Source: CAZUTK01 sp964623265 (GTDB lineage: Bacteria; Electryoneota; B3-LCP). From it: DNA of 60,704 nucleotides. The position numbers were made by a program, and so were the translations under genes. The DNA is taken from positions 1 to 60,704 of the forward strand of contig CAZUTK010000009.1 of assembly GCA_964623265.1 (NCBI GenBank), written 5' to 3'. The notes below the pieces were generated by a model, which was not told where the DNA came from, did not search any database, and was given only the letters and a program-made list of their open reading frames with translations. Every line of letters starts with the position of its first letter. Position 1 is the stretch's first letter. Below, piece after piece: positions 25,063 through 35,000 of this stretch.

Positions 25063-26919
25063 TCAGTGGATATACCCCAAAGCTTTCAGATTGGCGATGG
25101 TTTCATCGCTGGCACGCGTATTTGCGGATGGGGGCACGAAAATCTCCTCTTTCCACCGGTCCATTCCCTCCATCATCCCTTCTCGGATTTCGGGTTTTTG
25201 ACGATGCAGATTCACGATTTCATCCGGATCGGTCATAATATTGAAAAGCAGTGTGTCTTGAGGAAAGTATTTGGGGAGGTAATCGTCCGCGTTGACGATC
25301 AGTTTGTATGCGCCGTCCAGCAGCGCGCAGACACTGCCGCCTTTGTTCACGTTGACGCTGAGCAAGCGGCGATCCTCCCTCGGCATCTCCCCGAAGAGAT
25401 TGATGCCGCTGATGTCGGATGGTATTTGTTCTTCATATCCCATCATCGTTAAAAGTGAGGGGAAAATATCCACGTTGGAGGCGTAGTCGAAGCGTTTTTG
25501 CGGCGCGATGAGGTGCGGATACCGGAAGATTAAGGGGATTTTCAGGACCGGGTTGAACAACAATTCCGGATGCCCCACTGTCGCGTGTTCGCCCAGAAAT
25601 TCGCCGTGATCCGCCGTGATGATCAGGAGAGTCTCGTCCAGTATGCCTTTACGGCGCATCCTGTCGGCGAACGAGCCGAAATTCTGATCCGCATACGCCA
25701 GCTCACCGTCGTAACGGGCTCGCAGGAAGCGGAAACTCTCCTCATTGAATCCGGCGAAAAAGCTCGAATCGTGGATGACCATCTCTTTTTGATTGCAAAG
25801 CTTTTGCGTTTTCTCGAGATTCCCCACAGCGTTGAAATCGAGAGATCCCGCGAATTGTTCGAAGAATTTCCGATGGAATTTGTAGGGTGCGTGCGGTTCC
25901 GTGATGTTCAGATAAAGGAACATATGGGCGTTGCGTTTCCGCATCCATTCGAAAGTCTTTGCGGCGATGGAAAAGGTCGTTCTGGAGCCGGAATCCCGTA
26001 GAATGAACCGGTTCCAGATTCGAAACAACGCCGGCTCCACCCAACTGTTGCTGAAGACTCCATAATCGCGGTCGAACCCCTGAGTTACATTGATGTCTCT
26101 GCCGGCGATGGGATTGTTATACATCGCCACGCAGTAGTAATTCTCTTGGTTCAAAATCTCTGCAATGGAGATCAATTCCTCCGGCATATAGGCTTCGCCG
26201 TTGTTGGCGTGCTGGTAGGGGTATTTCCCCGTGAAGATGCTGATATGACCGGGAGGCGTCCAGTTCGCGGCGCTGAAGGTGTTGACGAATAACGCTCCCT
26301 CTTCAGCAATGCGATCAATATTGGGTGTAGTCCGCATAGGGTAGCCGTAGCCTGAGAAATGATCGCTACGCGCCGTATCCAGCACCAAGAGGCAGATTTG
26401 CGGAATCTTACCATCGAAACCGTTACTGCGCTCTTGAACCTCGGATGTGTAGTAGAAATTGGAAAACTCGTATGCGCCGATGGTCAGAAGAAGCAGCCCC
26501 AGCACGATGACGGGAACCAGGATCGGGATGCGGGATGTTTGTTTTAATAAGCGCAAAAGGATGAGCAGCAGAAGGATCCCCCCGCAAATCGGGAATACGA
26601 TGAATTCCGTCCAGGTATGCTTCATATCCAGAGCCATCAGAAGCAGCTGCACGGTGGTGCCGAATAACCATCCGGCGGCGGTGAGGATCAGGAAGCGCCG
26701 GCTCGGTTCAGCGGCGATCTTTCTGCCGATGGCAGTTCTACGTAAGAGTAAGTCGAGCAGCACCATGCCCGGCAGCAGCGCGGCGGAGTATAGCAGAATC
26801 GTTTTGACGAAAAGCGCCGAATCCAACCAAAAGGGTCCACAAAACATAATGATATAGAGGCATTCCCCTAAACCTATCAGTGCGCCGGCGAGAACGGCGG
26901 CGAAAAGATACAGAGGCAT
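25063..26919 (-). CDS. Membrane-anchored alkaline-phosphatase-superfamily (sulfatase-like) enzyme
   Basis: 618 residues. About five N-terminal membrane helices (1-150), then a sulfatase-fold domain: metal ligand D181 in LVLDTARSDHFSGYGYPMRTTP, nucleophile region ANWTPPGHISIFTGKYP (about 218-234), metal site ITADHGEFLGEH and C-terminal LKALGYIH. In true sulfatases the nucleophile position is Cys or Ser (CxPSR) converted to formylglycine; here it is T221 and the following SR is GH. Thr nucleophiles are known in phosphoglycerol and phosphoethanolamine transferases of this superfamily, so hydrolysis of sulfate esters should not be assumed. Transfer or hydrolysis of a phospho-group on an envelope glycan or lipid is an alternative. 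It lies 15 bases behind a decayed second copy, with AAGGAA before the ATG. Confidence 0.8.
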   Translation of the reverse strand: MPLYLFAAVLAGALIGLGECLYIIMFCGPFWLDSALFVKTILLYSAALLPGMVLLDLLLRRTAIGRKIAAEPSRRFLILTAAGWLFGTTVQLLLMALDMKHTWTEFIVFPICGGILLLLILLRLLKQTSRIPILVPVIVLGLLLLTIGAYEFSNFYYTSEVQERSNGFDGKIPQICLLVLDTARSDHFSGYGYPMRTTPNIDRIAEEGALFVNTFSAANWTPPGHISIFTGKYPYQHANNGEAYMPEELISIAEILNQENYYCVAMYNNPIAGRDINVTQGFDRDYGVFSNSWVEPALFRIWNRFILRDSGSRTTFSIAAKTFEWMRKRNAHMFLYLNITEPHAPYKFHRKFFEQFAGSLDFNAVGNLEKTQKLCNQKEMVIHDSSFFAGFNEESFRFLRARYDGELAYADQNFGSFADRMRRKGILDETLLIITADHGEFLGEHATVGHPELLFNPVLKIPLIFRYPHLIAPQKRFDYASNVDIFPSLLTMMGYEEQIPSDISGINLFGEMPREDRRLLSVNVNKGGSVCALLDGAYKLIVNADDYLPKYFPQDTLLFNIMTDPDEIVNLHRQKPEIREGMMEGMDRWKEEIFVPPSANTRASDETIANLKALGYIH

Positions 26920-26934
26920 CGCTGATTCCTTTCC

Positions 26935-27360
26935 TTAATGAACATACCCCAGCGCTTTCAGATTCGCCTAACTTTGCCGTGTGATTTCGAACTCATCTTC
27001 AGGAAGCACTTCGATGCGCTGAGCTCAATGATCCAATTTATTCTACAGATCGTCGCGCAGCGCCGTTTCGATTCCGGTCAAATCTTTGTTTTCCTGAGGA
27101 TCATTCTGCAGGTCGAAGAGCAGAATTTCGTAAGGGTAGCGCCGCGCTAATCCAACGTCGCGGTTGATGATGAGTTTATAGCAGTCTTCGATGATGCTAA
27201 GGCAGACGCCCCCCCGACTCAAGCAGCTGCTCTGCAGCGTCCGCCGCGTCGAATCCTCTAAGTCCAGCAGGTTTAATCCTTCTACATTCGGCGGGATGTC
27301 GTCCCCGCATCCGATCAAATTCAGCAATGTGGGCAGAATATACGCATTTCCTTTCGAACT
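26935..27360 (-). pseudogene. C-terminal remnant of a second sulfatase-like gene
   Basis: Reading leftwards from about 27360, one frame encodes SSKGNAYILPTLLNLIG, NVEGLNLLD, CYKLIINRD, EILLFDLQNDPQENKDL, and finally ANLKALGYVH and a stop (26935-26937). These align in order with the intact neighbour (NVDIFPSLLTMMG, ISGINLFG, AYKLIVNADD, DTLLFNIMTDPDEIVNL, ANLKALGYIH). The frame is kept, but three in-frame stops interrupt it: TAG at 27043-27045, TGA at 27025-27027 and TAG at 26968-26970. The N-terminal three quarters are absent: the remnant begins about 16 bases after the stop codon of the large upstream gene. The copy therefore looks deleted at its 5' side and then eroded by point mutations. 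It was once the middle gene of the unit. Confidence 0.8.
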
Positions 27361-27375
27361 GAAAAACAGATACTT

Positions 27376-30300
27376 CTAACGCAGATCCTGATTCGCTCGA
27401 TTCAAATCCGGACTGAGCGCGGCGTCGCAGGTGAACTTGCCCACGGCGCTTTCAGCCGTTAAACCCGTGTTGTCCATAGCGGTCACCTGCCATTGATAGA
27501 TGCGCCCCCCCGCCAATTTTTCCGTCGTGAAGCGCGGGGATTTCAGCCCGGTTTGAGTGATCACCGCTTCGGGGTCGTCTTCGGGCCACCAGCGCAATTC
27601 ATAGCGGATAGAGGCATTGAAGTCCGGATCCGTCGAGCTCGTCCAAGAGAACTCCACCGGCGCTCCCGCCGGGATGACGAAGCCGATGGTCGGCGTCAGC
27701 AGTTCTGGAATGGTAGGGGGATCCTCTTGCAGATTTACCAGGAAGCTGACCGGCTGGCTCCAGGCGGAAGCCGCACCGCGCGAATCCTCCGCGCGGATTC
27801 TCAAGCTCCACATCTGGTTGTCCGCCAGCTGCAAGTTCGTCGTTTCCGCCGCATCCGCGCCGATGACTTTCTCGATGAACTCGCCCTTGCTGAAATTATC
27901 CCCGCGCACCGCCTGCAGACGGTAGCTTAAAGCGCTGCGGCGGTCGGAGGGATCGGGATCTTCGGATTTCGACCAGCGCACTGCGATGTTCGTCGTCTGA
28001 ACTACATCCTGGCGAGGATCGAGGAGAGACGGCTGAGAGGGCGCTTCGTTGTCGAGATCCAAAGCGAATCGGATCGGATCCGACCAGCCGGATGTCACTT
28101 TATGCGGATCCACCGCCCGCATCAAGACGTCGTATTCCTGATTTTCCCGGAGTTGTTTAACGCCCTTCAGATCTGCAAGGCCGATGCCGGATGCGGCTCT
28201 GGAGGCCGGGATCTTATTCAATTCGAGGAGCGTTTTCGCCGGATTGTCCGCTTCTCGGATGATGAAGTCATAGGTCAAAATATCGGAAGGATCCGGATCC
28301 GTGGACGGTTTCCAGCGGATGAATTCTTTTCCTGTATAGACGCCGTCGGTCAACGGTTCAACCAGGGGGACGGAAGGTGTCGTATTGATGGTGAAGCGGC
28401 GTTTTTCCGTTGAAGCCGTACGCGCGCCGGCGGCGTCTTCGGCTTCCACCCACCATTGATATTCCGTCTCGTTCTTCAACGTCTGCGGGATGACGCAGCG
28501 AGTCGAATCCACTGCTTTCGCCTGCAATACTGCAAGACCACCCGGGTATTCTTCGCAGAACACTCTGTACCTTAGTTTGTCTCCCGGATCAATATCCGTC
28601 GAAGCGTCCCAGCGGAGTTCCAGTGCTTCCATCTGATAAGTGACCAGACCGTCTGCGGGTCCCTGCAGAGCAAAAGGCGCTGGATGATCATTGCGCTGAT
28701 TCAGGATGAAACTCTTCGCAGGGCTCCACGGGGAGACGGCTCCTTCATCGTCGCGGGCGCAGATCCGGAAGTACCATTGAGTATTATCCGCTAAGCCCGG
28801 CACAGGGATCATGGTCACTCCCGCCATCACCTGAGCCTGTCGTTCGACTTTCTGGAAGGATTCATCCTTAGAGAATTGGATCAAGTACGATAATTTTGAC
28901 GGCGGATCGCTGCGGTCGGCATCCTGCGCGGCGCCCCAGGATAGAATCGGTTCGGCACTTGCGACGACGATCCCATCCGGCTGGATGGGTTGCGTTACTG
29001 GGCCCGGAGGAGTATTCGCCTTGTTGAAGAAGAAGGAGCCGGAATCCTTCGACCAATGGGATGCAATCCCATGCTGATCCTCGGCGCGCACGCGGACTCG
29101 ATATTCGCGATCATCCGCGAGGACGGCGTAGTTCTGAAGCTGCTGCAATGTCAGTGAGTTTGTGGTGACCACTTCTTCCAGCAGAGGCTTCGCGAAATCC
29201 TTGTCCGTGATCTGGATTCGATACTGAATCCGATCCTGGGGATCCGGATCCTGCGATTGACTCCAGGAAACCGCGTCGTAAGGGCGGAATTCTTGGTCCG
29301 GCAGAGGCGATGCGATTTCAGGTGTGGTGGGAGTCGTCGAAGCGGTGAAATGCCGCACCTGAGTGGAAGGCGTGATTCGCTGGGTGTTGTCAATCGCTTC
29401 CACTTTCCAGTAATAGGAGCCGTCGTTTTTCAGGGCTTGATCCAGTTTTGCGAAGGTCAGATCCGTTTCCTGCTTGATCGTGAGGTTCGGTGAGAATTTG
29501 CTGTCGCTGCTGACCAGCAGGCGATAGCGCACGGACGAAAGCGGATCCGGGTCAATGGTCTTCTCCCAAGAGAAAACGGGTTGCAATTGATAAACCAGGG
29601 CACCTTCGTCAGGATCGGTCAGAGAGAACGCCAGGGGAGGTTCCTCGACCAGATTGACGTAGAAATGTCCCGCCTTCGTCCATGCGCCAATTTCGTAATC
29701 ATCGCGTGCGCGGGCTCGCCAATAGTATTCCGCGTCGTCCTGCAGATCTATCGGAGCGACCCAGTGCACCGATTGTCCGCTTGCCCGCAGCTCTTTTTCG
29801 ATGGCGAGGACGTGAGTGAAGGCGGCATCCTGGTACAGTTGCATTTCGTAATGGATGGGATCGCCTTCCGCGTCCTTGGATGCCAGCATGGACAAGGTGG
29901 GGCGAATCTGATTCACGATCGCTTCATCCAGCGGGGAAGTCAACGCCGGATTCGTCGGCAAGCTGTTCATGCGCAGCGGCATCTCCGCCCAGTCGCTCCA
30001 TTCCGAACCGCTGTTCATGCGCAGGCGCAGAGAATATCGTTCGCCGTCCTGCAGGGAGACTCCTGTGATGACGGCGTTCGTCCGGTCGTGCGGGACAATG
30101 CCGCTGTCCCAAATACCGGGCGCGGTGAAGACGGATCCTTGCGCTATCTGCAGCTGATACGTTTTCTGCGGCGCGCCGAAGATATTGCGGAATTCCCAGG
30201 AAACCTGAGGATTATGGTTGACGACGTGAAGAGAGTCCAGTTCGTTTTCGAATTGGAACGCGACGATGTAGCTTTTGGATACATCCACTCTGCGCGAAAT

Positions 30301-31797
30301 CTCAAAACCCTCGATGCCTTCCAGACTGAAGAAGAGGATCTCTCCGGGCTGAGCGCGGACGGCTCCTTCCTTCGCTTGACTGTATCCCCGCACTCTGCCG
30401 GACAATCGGAAAATGCCGGTCGCAGGTCCGGTCTCCCAGGCGAGCGATACAACTCCGCGGGGATCGCTCTCGCTCGACCTCAGGCGCACGGCGATCCAAT
30501 CCGCGTGATACGGATTCCGGTCGGTGGCTTTGATTTCGAGATAGATCGGCGCGTCCGGGCATAGAGGAAAGGGCCAATCCGCAGAGAACTCCGGATCCCC
30601 GAACAGGTCAAAAGACCGGATGTTCGCCGGCATATTGGGCACCAGCGGAGAAGGCGCTTCCAAGAGGGGATCGCATAATACGGTGCGCTGAGCCGGGTCG
30701 TCGTAGCGGTCGCGGACTTTCGCTTCCAGATCGCCTGCCGCCAGAGGTCCGAAGTAATTGCCGCGGAAATCCAGATCCGCTTCCAGAGCTTCGATGAAGA
30801 GGTCAATCCCGTCTGAGAACAGGCAATTTCCCTGAAATACGGTCTCAAGCTTGGCGGTCACGTAGATGTTGCTCGCGCCATAGCCCGCTTGATTGGAGAG
30901 CAGCACGTTGTTTCGAACGCGGGAGATGGATTGCGTGACGGTGTTCGATCCGTACAACCCGCCGCCCTGGTATCGGGCGTAGTTATTCTCGATGATATTG
31001 TCTATAATCTGCGGCGAACTGAAGGAAAAATAAATGCCTCCCCCGTGTTCGCCGGCTTTGTTCGCCTGGAAGATGTTCCGCTTAATCAGAGCGTTGGAGT
31101 AAAAGAAGCACGCCAGTCCTCCGCCTGTTAATTCTGCTTCATTTTCGAGGAAGAGACAGCCTTCGATGTAAGGCGACGCAAATTCGTGGCAGTAAATACC
31201 GCCGCCGGTCAGACTGCGGTTGTAGCGGATCGTCAGGTTGCGGAAATAGGGCGAGGATTTCTTGCAGTGGATGGCGCCGCCCAAAAACTCCTTCGCAGTG
31301 CCTTTTCCAGGCATGCCGCCGTACTCGATGATGCAATATTCGAGGCGGGATCCTTTGAAATAGTTTCCGGCGTCATCGTAAGAGAGCGTCGTATCCGCGG
31401 TGATGAAGCGGAGGTTTCCCCAATCGCCGAGCGATGGTGCCGGAGCTGCGCTGGAAAACCGAATCGGCTCCTGCGCCGTACCGACAGCGATCAGATCCCC
31501 CTGAATGATGAGGCTGACGCCTTTCTGGAACAAGATTTCTGTGCCCGCCTCAATCCTGAGCTGAACGCCTTCCGGAATCAGCAGATCTTCCTGTATCACA
31601 TAGGGGCCTGCCGCAGGATTCCAAGTCGTGCTCTGCTGTAATGATTCGATTTCTTTACCCGAAACACCGCCTGTTCCGCAGATTTGCAGTAACGTCAGGC
31701 TGAGAATCCATGCGAAACCGCGCCCGCGTCGCACAGGATCCGGATATGCTCCATTCACCCTTTGACGCAGATTTCCGGCTCTATCGCGCCACGCCAT
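27376..31797 (-). CDS. Large exported beta-helix plus fibronectin type III repeat protein
   Basis: 1473 residues. Signal-like hydrophobic stretch at about 28-46 (GFAWILSLTLLQICGTGGVSG). A right-handed beta-helix at about 60-370 has recurring GGAIH, GGGIY, GGGLA, GGGIYF and GGGLYG rungs typical of pectate-lyase-like or polymorphic-outer-membrane repeats. About eight fibronectin-III-like repeats of roughly 105 residues follow from about 620, marked by repeated SKDxDPSD-type loops (TIDPDPLS, SQDPDPQD, STDPDPSD, SEDPDPSD, SSTDPDFN) and by Y(Y/Q)W strands. It is likely a surface or periplasmic adhesin or scaffold. Unlike the other big exported proteins here it has no PNPFNP sorting module and ends abruptly at NRANQDLR, just where a deleted pseudogene begins, so its 3' end may have been lost. 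GAGGGGG lies 5 bases before the ATG. Confidence 0.75.
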   Translation of the reverse strand: MAWRDRAGNLRQRVNGAYPDPVRRGRGFAWILSLTLLQICGTGGVSGKEIESLQQSTTWNPAAGPYVIQEDLLIPEGVQLRIEAGTEILFQKGVSLIIQGDLIAVGTAQEPIRFSSAAPAPSLGDWGNLRFITADTTLSYDDAGNYFKGSRLEYCIIEYGGMPGKGTAKEFLGGAIHCKKSSPYFRNLTIRYNRSLTGGGIYCHEFASPYIEGCLFLENEAELTGGGLACFFYSNALIKRNIFQANKAGEHGGGIYFSFSSPQIIDNIIENNYARYQGGGLYGSNTVTQSISRVRNNVLLSNQAGYGASNIYVTAKLETVFQGNCLFSDGIDLFIEALEADLDFRGNYFGPLAAGDLEAKVRDRYDDPAQRTVLCDPLLEAPSPLVPNMPANIRSFDLFGDPEFSADWPFPLCPDAPIYLEIKATDRNPYHADWIAVRLRSSESDPRGVVSLAWETGPATGIFRLSGRVRGYSQAKEGAVRAQPGEILFFSLEGIEGFEISRRVDVSKSYIVAFQFENELDSLHVVNHNPQVSWEFRNIFGAPQKTYQLQIAQGSVFTAPGIWDSGIVPHDRTNAVITGVSLQDGERYSLRLRMNSGSEWSDWAEMPLRMNSLPTNPALTSPLDEAIVNQIRPTLSMLASKDAEGDPIHYEMQLYQDAAFTHVLAIEKELRASGQSVHWVAPIDLQDDAEYYWRARARDDYEIGAWTKAGHFYVNLVEEPPLAFSLTDPDEGALVYQLQPVFSWEKTIDPDPLSSVRYRLLVSSDSKFSPNLTIKQETDLTFAKLDQALKNDGSYYWKVEAIDNTQRITPSTQVRHFTASTTPTTPEIASPLPDQEFRPYDAVSWSQSQDPDPQDRIQYRIQITDKDFAKPLLEEVVTTNSLTLQQLQNYAVLADDREYRVRVRAEDQHGIASHWSKDSGSFFFNKANTPPGPVTQPIQPDGIVVASAEPILSWGAAQDADRSDPPSKLSYLIQFSKDESFQKVERQAQVMAGVTMIPVPGLADNTQWYFRICARDDEGAVSPWSPAKSFILNQRNDHPAPFALQGPADGLVTYQMEALELRWDASTDIDPGDKLRYRVFCEEYPGGLAVLQAKAVDSTRCVIPQTLKNETEYQWWVEAEDAAGARTASTEKRRFTINTTPSVPLVEPLTDGVYTGKEFIRWKPSTDPDPSDILTYDFIIREADNPAKTLLELNKIPASRAASGIGLADLKGVKQLRENQEYDVLMRAVDPHKVTSGWSDPIRFALDLDNEAPSQPSLLDPRQDVVQTTNIAVRWSKSEDPDPSDRRSALSYRLQAVRGDNFSKGEFIEKVIGADAAETTNLQLADNQMWSLRIRAEDSRGAASAWSQPVSFLVNLQEDPPTIPELLTPTIGFVIPAGAPVEFSWTSSTDPDFNASIRYELRWWPEDDPEAVITQTGLKSPRFTTEKLAGGRIYQWQVTAMDNTGLTAESAVGKFTCDAALSPDLNRANQDLR

Positions 31798-31888
31798 GAG
31801 TCCCCCTCAATTCATCAAGCGCAACTTATTGAAATTCTTGCGGCTATGAATGATTTCGCCGTCTTGCAACATCCTTTGATTCATGCAA

Positions 31889-31917
31889 ATAATAGCAAAG
31901 TTCTGTATGATACGCAA
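31889..31917 (-). promoter_or_regulatory. Promoter of the beta-helix/FnIII gene
   Basis: Minus strand: TTGCGT (31917-31912), 17-base spacer, TATTAT (31894-31889). The 15 bases 31914-31928 (-35 and just upstream) are identical to 42505-42519 at the citryl-CoA-lyase operon promoter. Confidence 0.6.
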
Positions 31918-31993
31918 GCAATTTCAGCCGCGATTTAACCCCTCCGCGCGGGGTTCCGTCGAAGGTGACGTTTTGTTCGGGTGGAAAACGCGA

Positions 31994-32015
31994 AAGGCCG
32001 GCGGATGCCAGCCTT
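31994..32015 (-). terminator. Probable terminator after the sorted protein gene at 32041
   Basis: On the minus strand, a 9-bp stem (AAGGC with GCCTT, extended by four pairs including one G-U) around a 4-base loop, then TTTCGCGTTTT. It lies 26 bases past the stop. Confidence 0.6.
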
Positions 32016-32040
32016 GTCTCGCGTGAGATGAAGCCTTACT

Positions 32041-35000
32041 CTATTTCAGCAGCAGCATCTTGATGGTGCGATGCGTCCCCTGCGCCCAAAGTTTGCAGAA
32101 GTACAAACCCGAAGGCAGCGGATTGCCGGAGCGGTCCCTGCCGTTCCAGCTCAAGGGATATACCGCCGCTTCCAGCTCGGCGTTATCCAGGATGCGGACG
32201 ACTTCCCTGCCTTGCAGGTCGTAAATGGCTACGGTGACTCGCTGATTCTGCGGGACCCGCAGTTCGAAATGCGTTTCCGGGTTGAAAGGATTGGGGAAGT
32301 TCTGCCCGAGTTCGAATTCCGTCGGAAGAGGAAGCGCCGCGGCGGAAGCGATCAGCGAGCTGAACTCCGTCCTGCCGTTGATGTCCACGTTCTCCAACCG
32401 ATAGTAATACATCGTCTCGGGCTCGATTTCCTGCCGGTCCGTGAAGGTATAGTGATAGCCGGTCTCGCCGGAACCTTGGCACAGCAGTTCCGGATCCGTT
32501 TCATACGATCCCACCAAGATCGGTTCAGAAAAGCTCTGGTCGAGGTCCCGCCATACGCGGAAGCCCAGAGCGTCCACTTCGGATTCCGTCGCCCAATTCA
32601 GCGTGATTTTGCCGTAACCGCCGGAAGCCTGGAATGAGGATAATGTGACCGGCAGCGAGTAGTCCGGCGCCGTCGTGTAACAGCCGGCGGCGATGAGAGA
32701 CCAATATCCCTGCGCATCACGGGTTTTGATGGCGTAGTAGTAGTTCCCCGCGGGGAATCCCGCCATATAGATGTGCCAGGAACTGGCGCCGTTGAAAGAG
32801 GAGGGCTTATTGGTCGTGCCGACGCTGGTCGCTGCGTCCCAAGCGGCTTCCGAATTGATGATCGAAGCCGAGAAGCGCACGTCGAAATCCGCCACATTGC
32901 CGGAAGCAGCGACGCGATCATCGTCGTAGCTGGAGTTGGGATTCCACGCAGCCCAGACGTAGTTGTGGTCGGTCTGATCTTCCGTGATGTCGAACCCTAA
33001 GACGCTTCCCGGGCGGGTGGCATCCACTGATACGAGGCCGGTGGAATCCGTCAGCGAGCCATAGGAGGCGGTGATGTAGCCGCTCACGCTGCTGCTCGAA
33101 ACCGCCGTCCAGCGGTTGGAAGAGCTGGGGTTGCTGTTTTCGAATCCGGATCCGCCCCCCGTCGGCAGCGAGCCTACCACCCCCCAATCCGCGCTGACAT
33201 CTTCGACGTACTGACCCAGGATATTATACCCTGCAACGTACATCCAAGGAGTAACGTTGTAATCCCCGCCGTTCGGCGCACCGGCGACTTCCAATCTCTC
33301 CGTGGCGCTGCCTCCACCTCCGGCGGCGGAGCGAATCACTATGGATGTAATCGAAGTGTTCGAGGTTACGGTGTATTGAGTAGAGTCATCCTGCAACGCC
33401 ACATTGACGACGCGGATCCAGTATGTCCCGGCTTGGGTGTCGTAATAGTAGAAGTTCCCCGCAGAAGCGTTGATGAGGTTGATGTATGTCACGCTGGAGC
33501 CACCGGATACGGCCCGGAAAACGCCCGTCGCCGAAGAGGTGCTGAGCGAGATGGTTTGAGTCACATTTTCCGCATTTCCGTAGTTGTCATGCACAGTGAA
33601 GGTCCATTGGCCGGATTCAACGCCGGCGGGCGTGGAAGCCGGTATGGTCGTCAGATGGAGATGGTGGGCATCCTGCAGATTCGCCGTGGAAGCGGAGTTG
33701 GTGGTGTTGTTGCTCGTATCGTACGCTCTGGCGCGGTAGTACGTATATTGTGTCCCGAAAGTGTAGGTGCCTCCATACGGAGCGCTGGTGTCGTCATCCA
33801 GATTCGTCCAGTCGCTGCCGTTGTCTGATCCCTGAAAGAGGATGCCCGCCAGCGAATTGTCCGTGCCGGATCCCGCCGAAGCCTCCCAGTCAACGGAACC
33901 TCCTTCCATCATGGTATTGTTGTCGGGCGTTGTGAGCGTCGGTGTGGCGGGGGGGATGCCGTCCGTTGCCGTGATATGCGGATCCACGGTGCTTTCACAG
34001 TCATTGCCGGAGGGATCTTCGAATTCGTCGGCGCCGGTCACGAATTGCACCACCGGAGTTGCGCCGCGGTCACCCAGATCGGCGATAGTCAATGTCACGG
34101 TGTTGGTGCTGGTCGAGCCCAGGGGCGATAGGGCAGTAACCGCACGATTGCCGTTGAATGTGACCGTCCAATTATCTATGGCGTCCGAGTTATCCGCCGG
34201 AGTTGTCACCGCTTCGGAAAATGTCACCACAATCGTCGTCAGCGAAGTCGCATCGGCGGAAGAGACCTGAGGTGCGGTCACGTCTTCCGCTGAAAGCCAG
34301 CCTTCCCCTTGCACAGCACCGGTGGTTTCCGTCCCAACGATGGTGCTGATGTACCCTTCATCCCAGACCAAGACCGCCATACGAATGGAGTTGTAAGTGG
34401 AGCTCATCCCTTGCACAACAGCGGATGAACCGGAAACGATGTTCCCGCCGCTGAACGTCAGGTCATTGGCGATGCCGATGACGGTGACCGGTGTTCCCGT
34501 GCCGTTATTAGAGGTATAGCGCTGCAGGTTGACCCCGTACAGACTTCCGGACCAGCCGCTGCCGGTCAGCGGGATGTCGTCACCGTTGACGACGGGGGGT
34601 TCGCCCGGTCCGCCATGTTCGAAAGCATCAAAGTAGAGAGTTCCCGCCGTGGCATCCAGGCTGAAGGGCTGGTAACTTCCGGAGCCGCGGACTTCCACAA
34701 ATTCCGATGCGATGATGCTACGGTGATAGTAGATCACAAGCTGAGCCTGGCCGAACAATCCGGGAGGAATCGCCGGCGCGTATTCCGTACGGAATTGACC
34801 CCTGGCATCGGTTCGGATTCGAATGTCCGGTGCCTCGAAGCCCTTGTAAAGCACCGGGTTCTCATTTTCAATTCTGTAGAGAAATCCGAACCCTGACAAT
34901 TCCTGGTTCGCCGCAAATCCGGATCCATGGAGAGTCAGAGTCTGACCGCTGTGAAGCGGCGTCGGACCGTATATCTCGAGTTGTGGACCGTTCGGATCAG

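Noticed and set aside
26938..27379. Plus-strand open frames over the sulfatase remnant (26938-27150 and 27191-27379)
   Set aside because: They are antisense to the remnant; protein similarity to the neighbouring gene is found only on the minus strand.
28000..29700. Repeats in the fibronectin region as DNA repeats or CRISPR-like units
   Set aside because: The periodicity of about 315 bases is at protein level; the DNA copies are diverged and there are no spacers between exact repeats.
29581..30564. 327-codon open frame on the plus strand
   Set aside because: It lies wholly inside, and opposite to, the fibronectin-repeat gene at 27376-31797, has no ribosome binding site, and its product is low-complexity Arg/Phe/Ile-rich with no domain.
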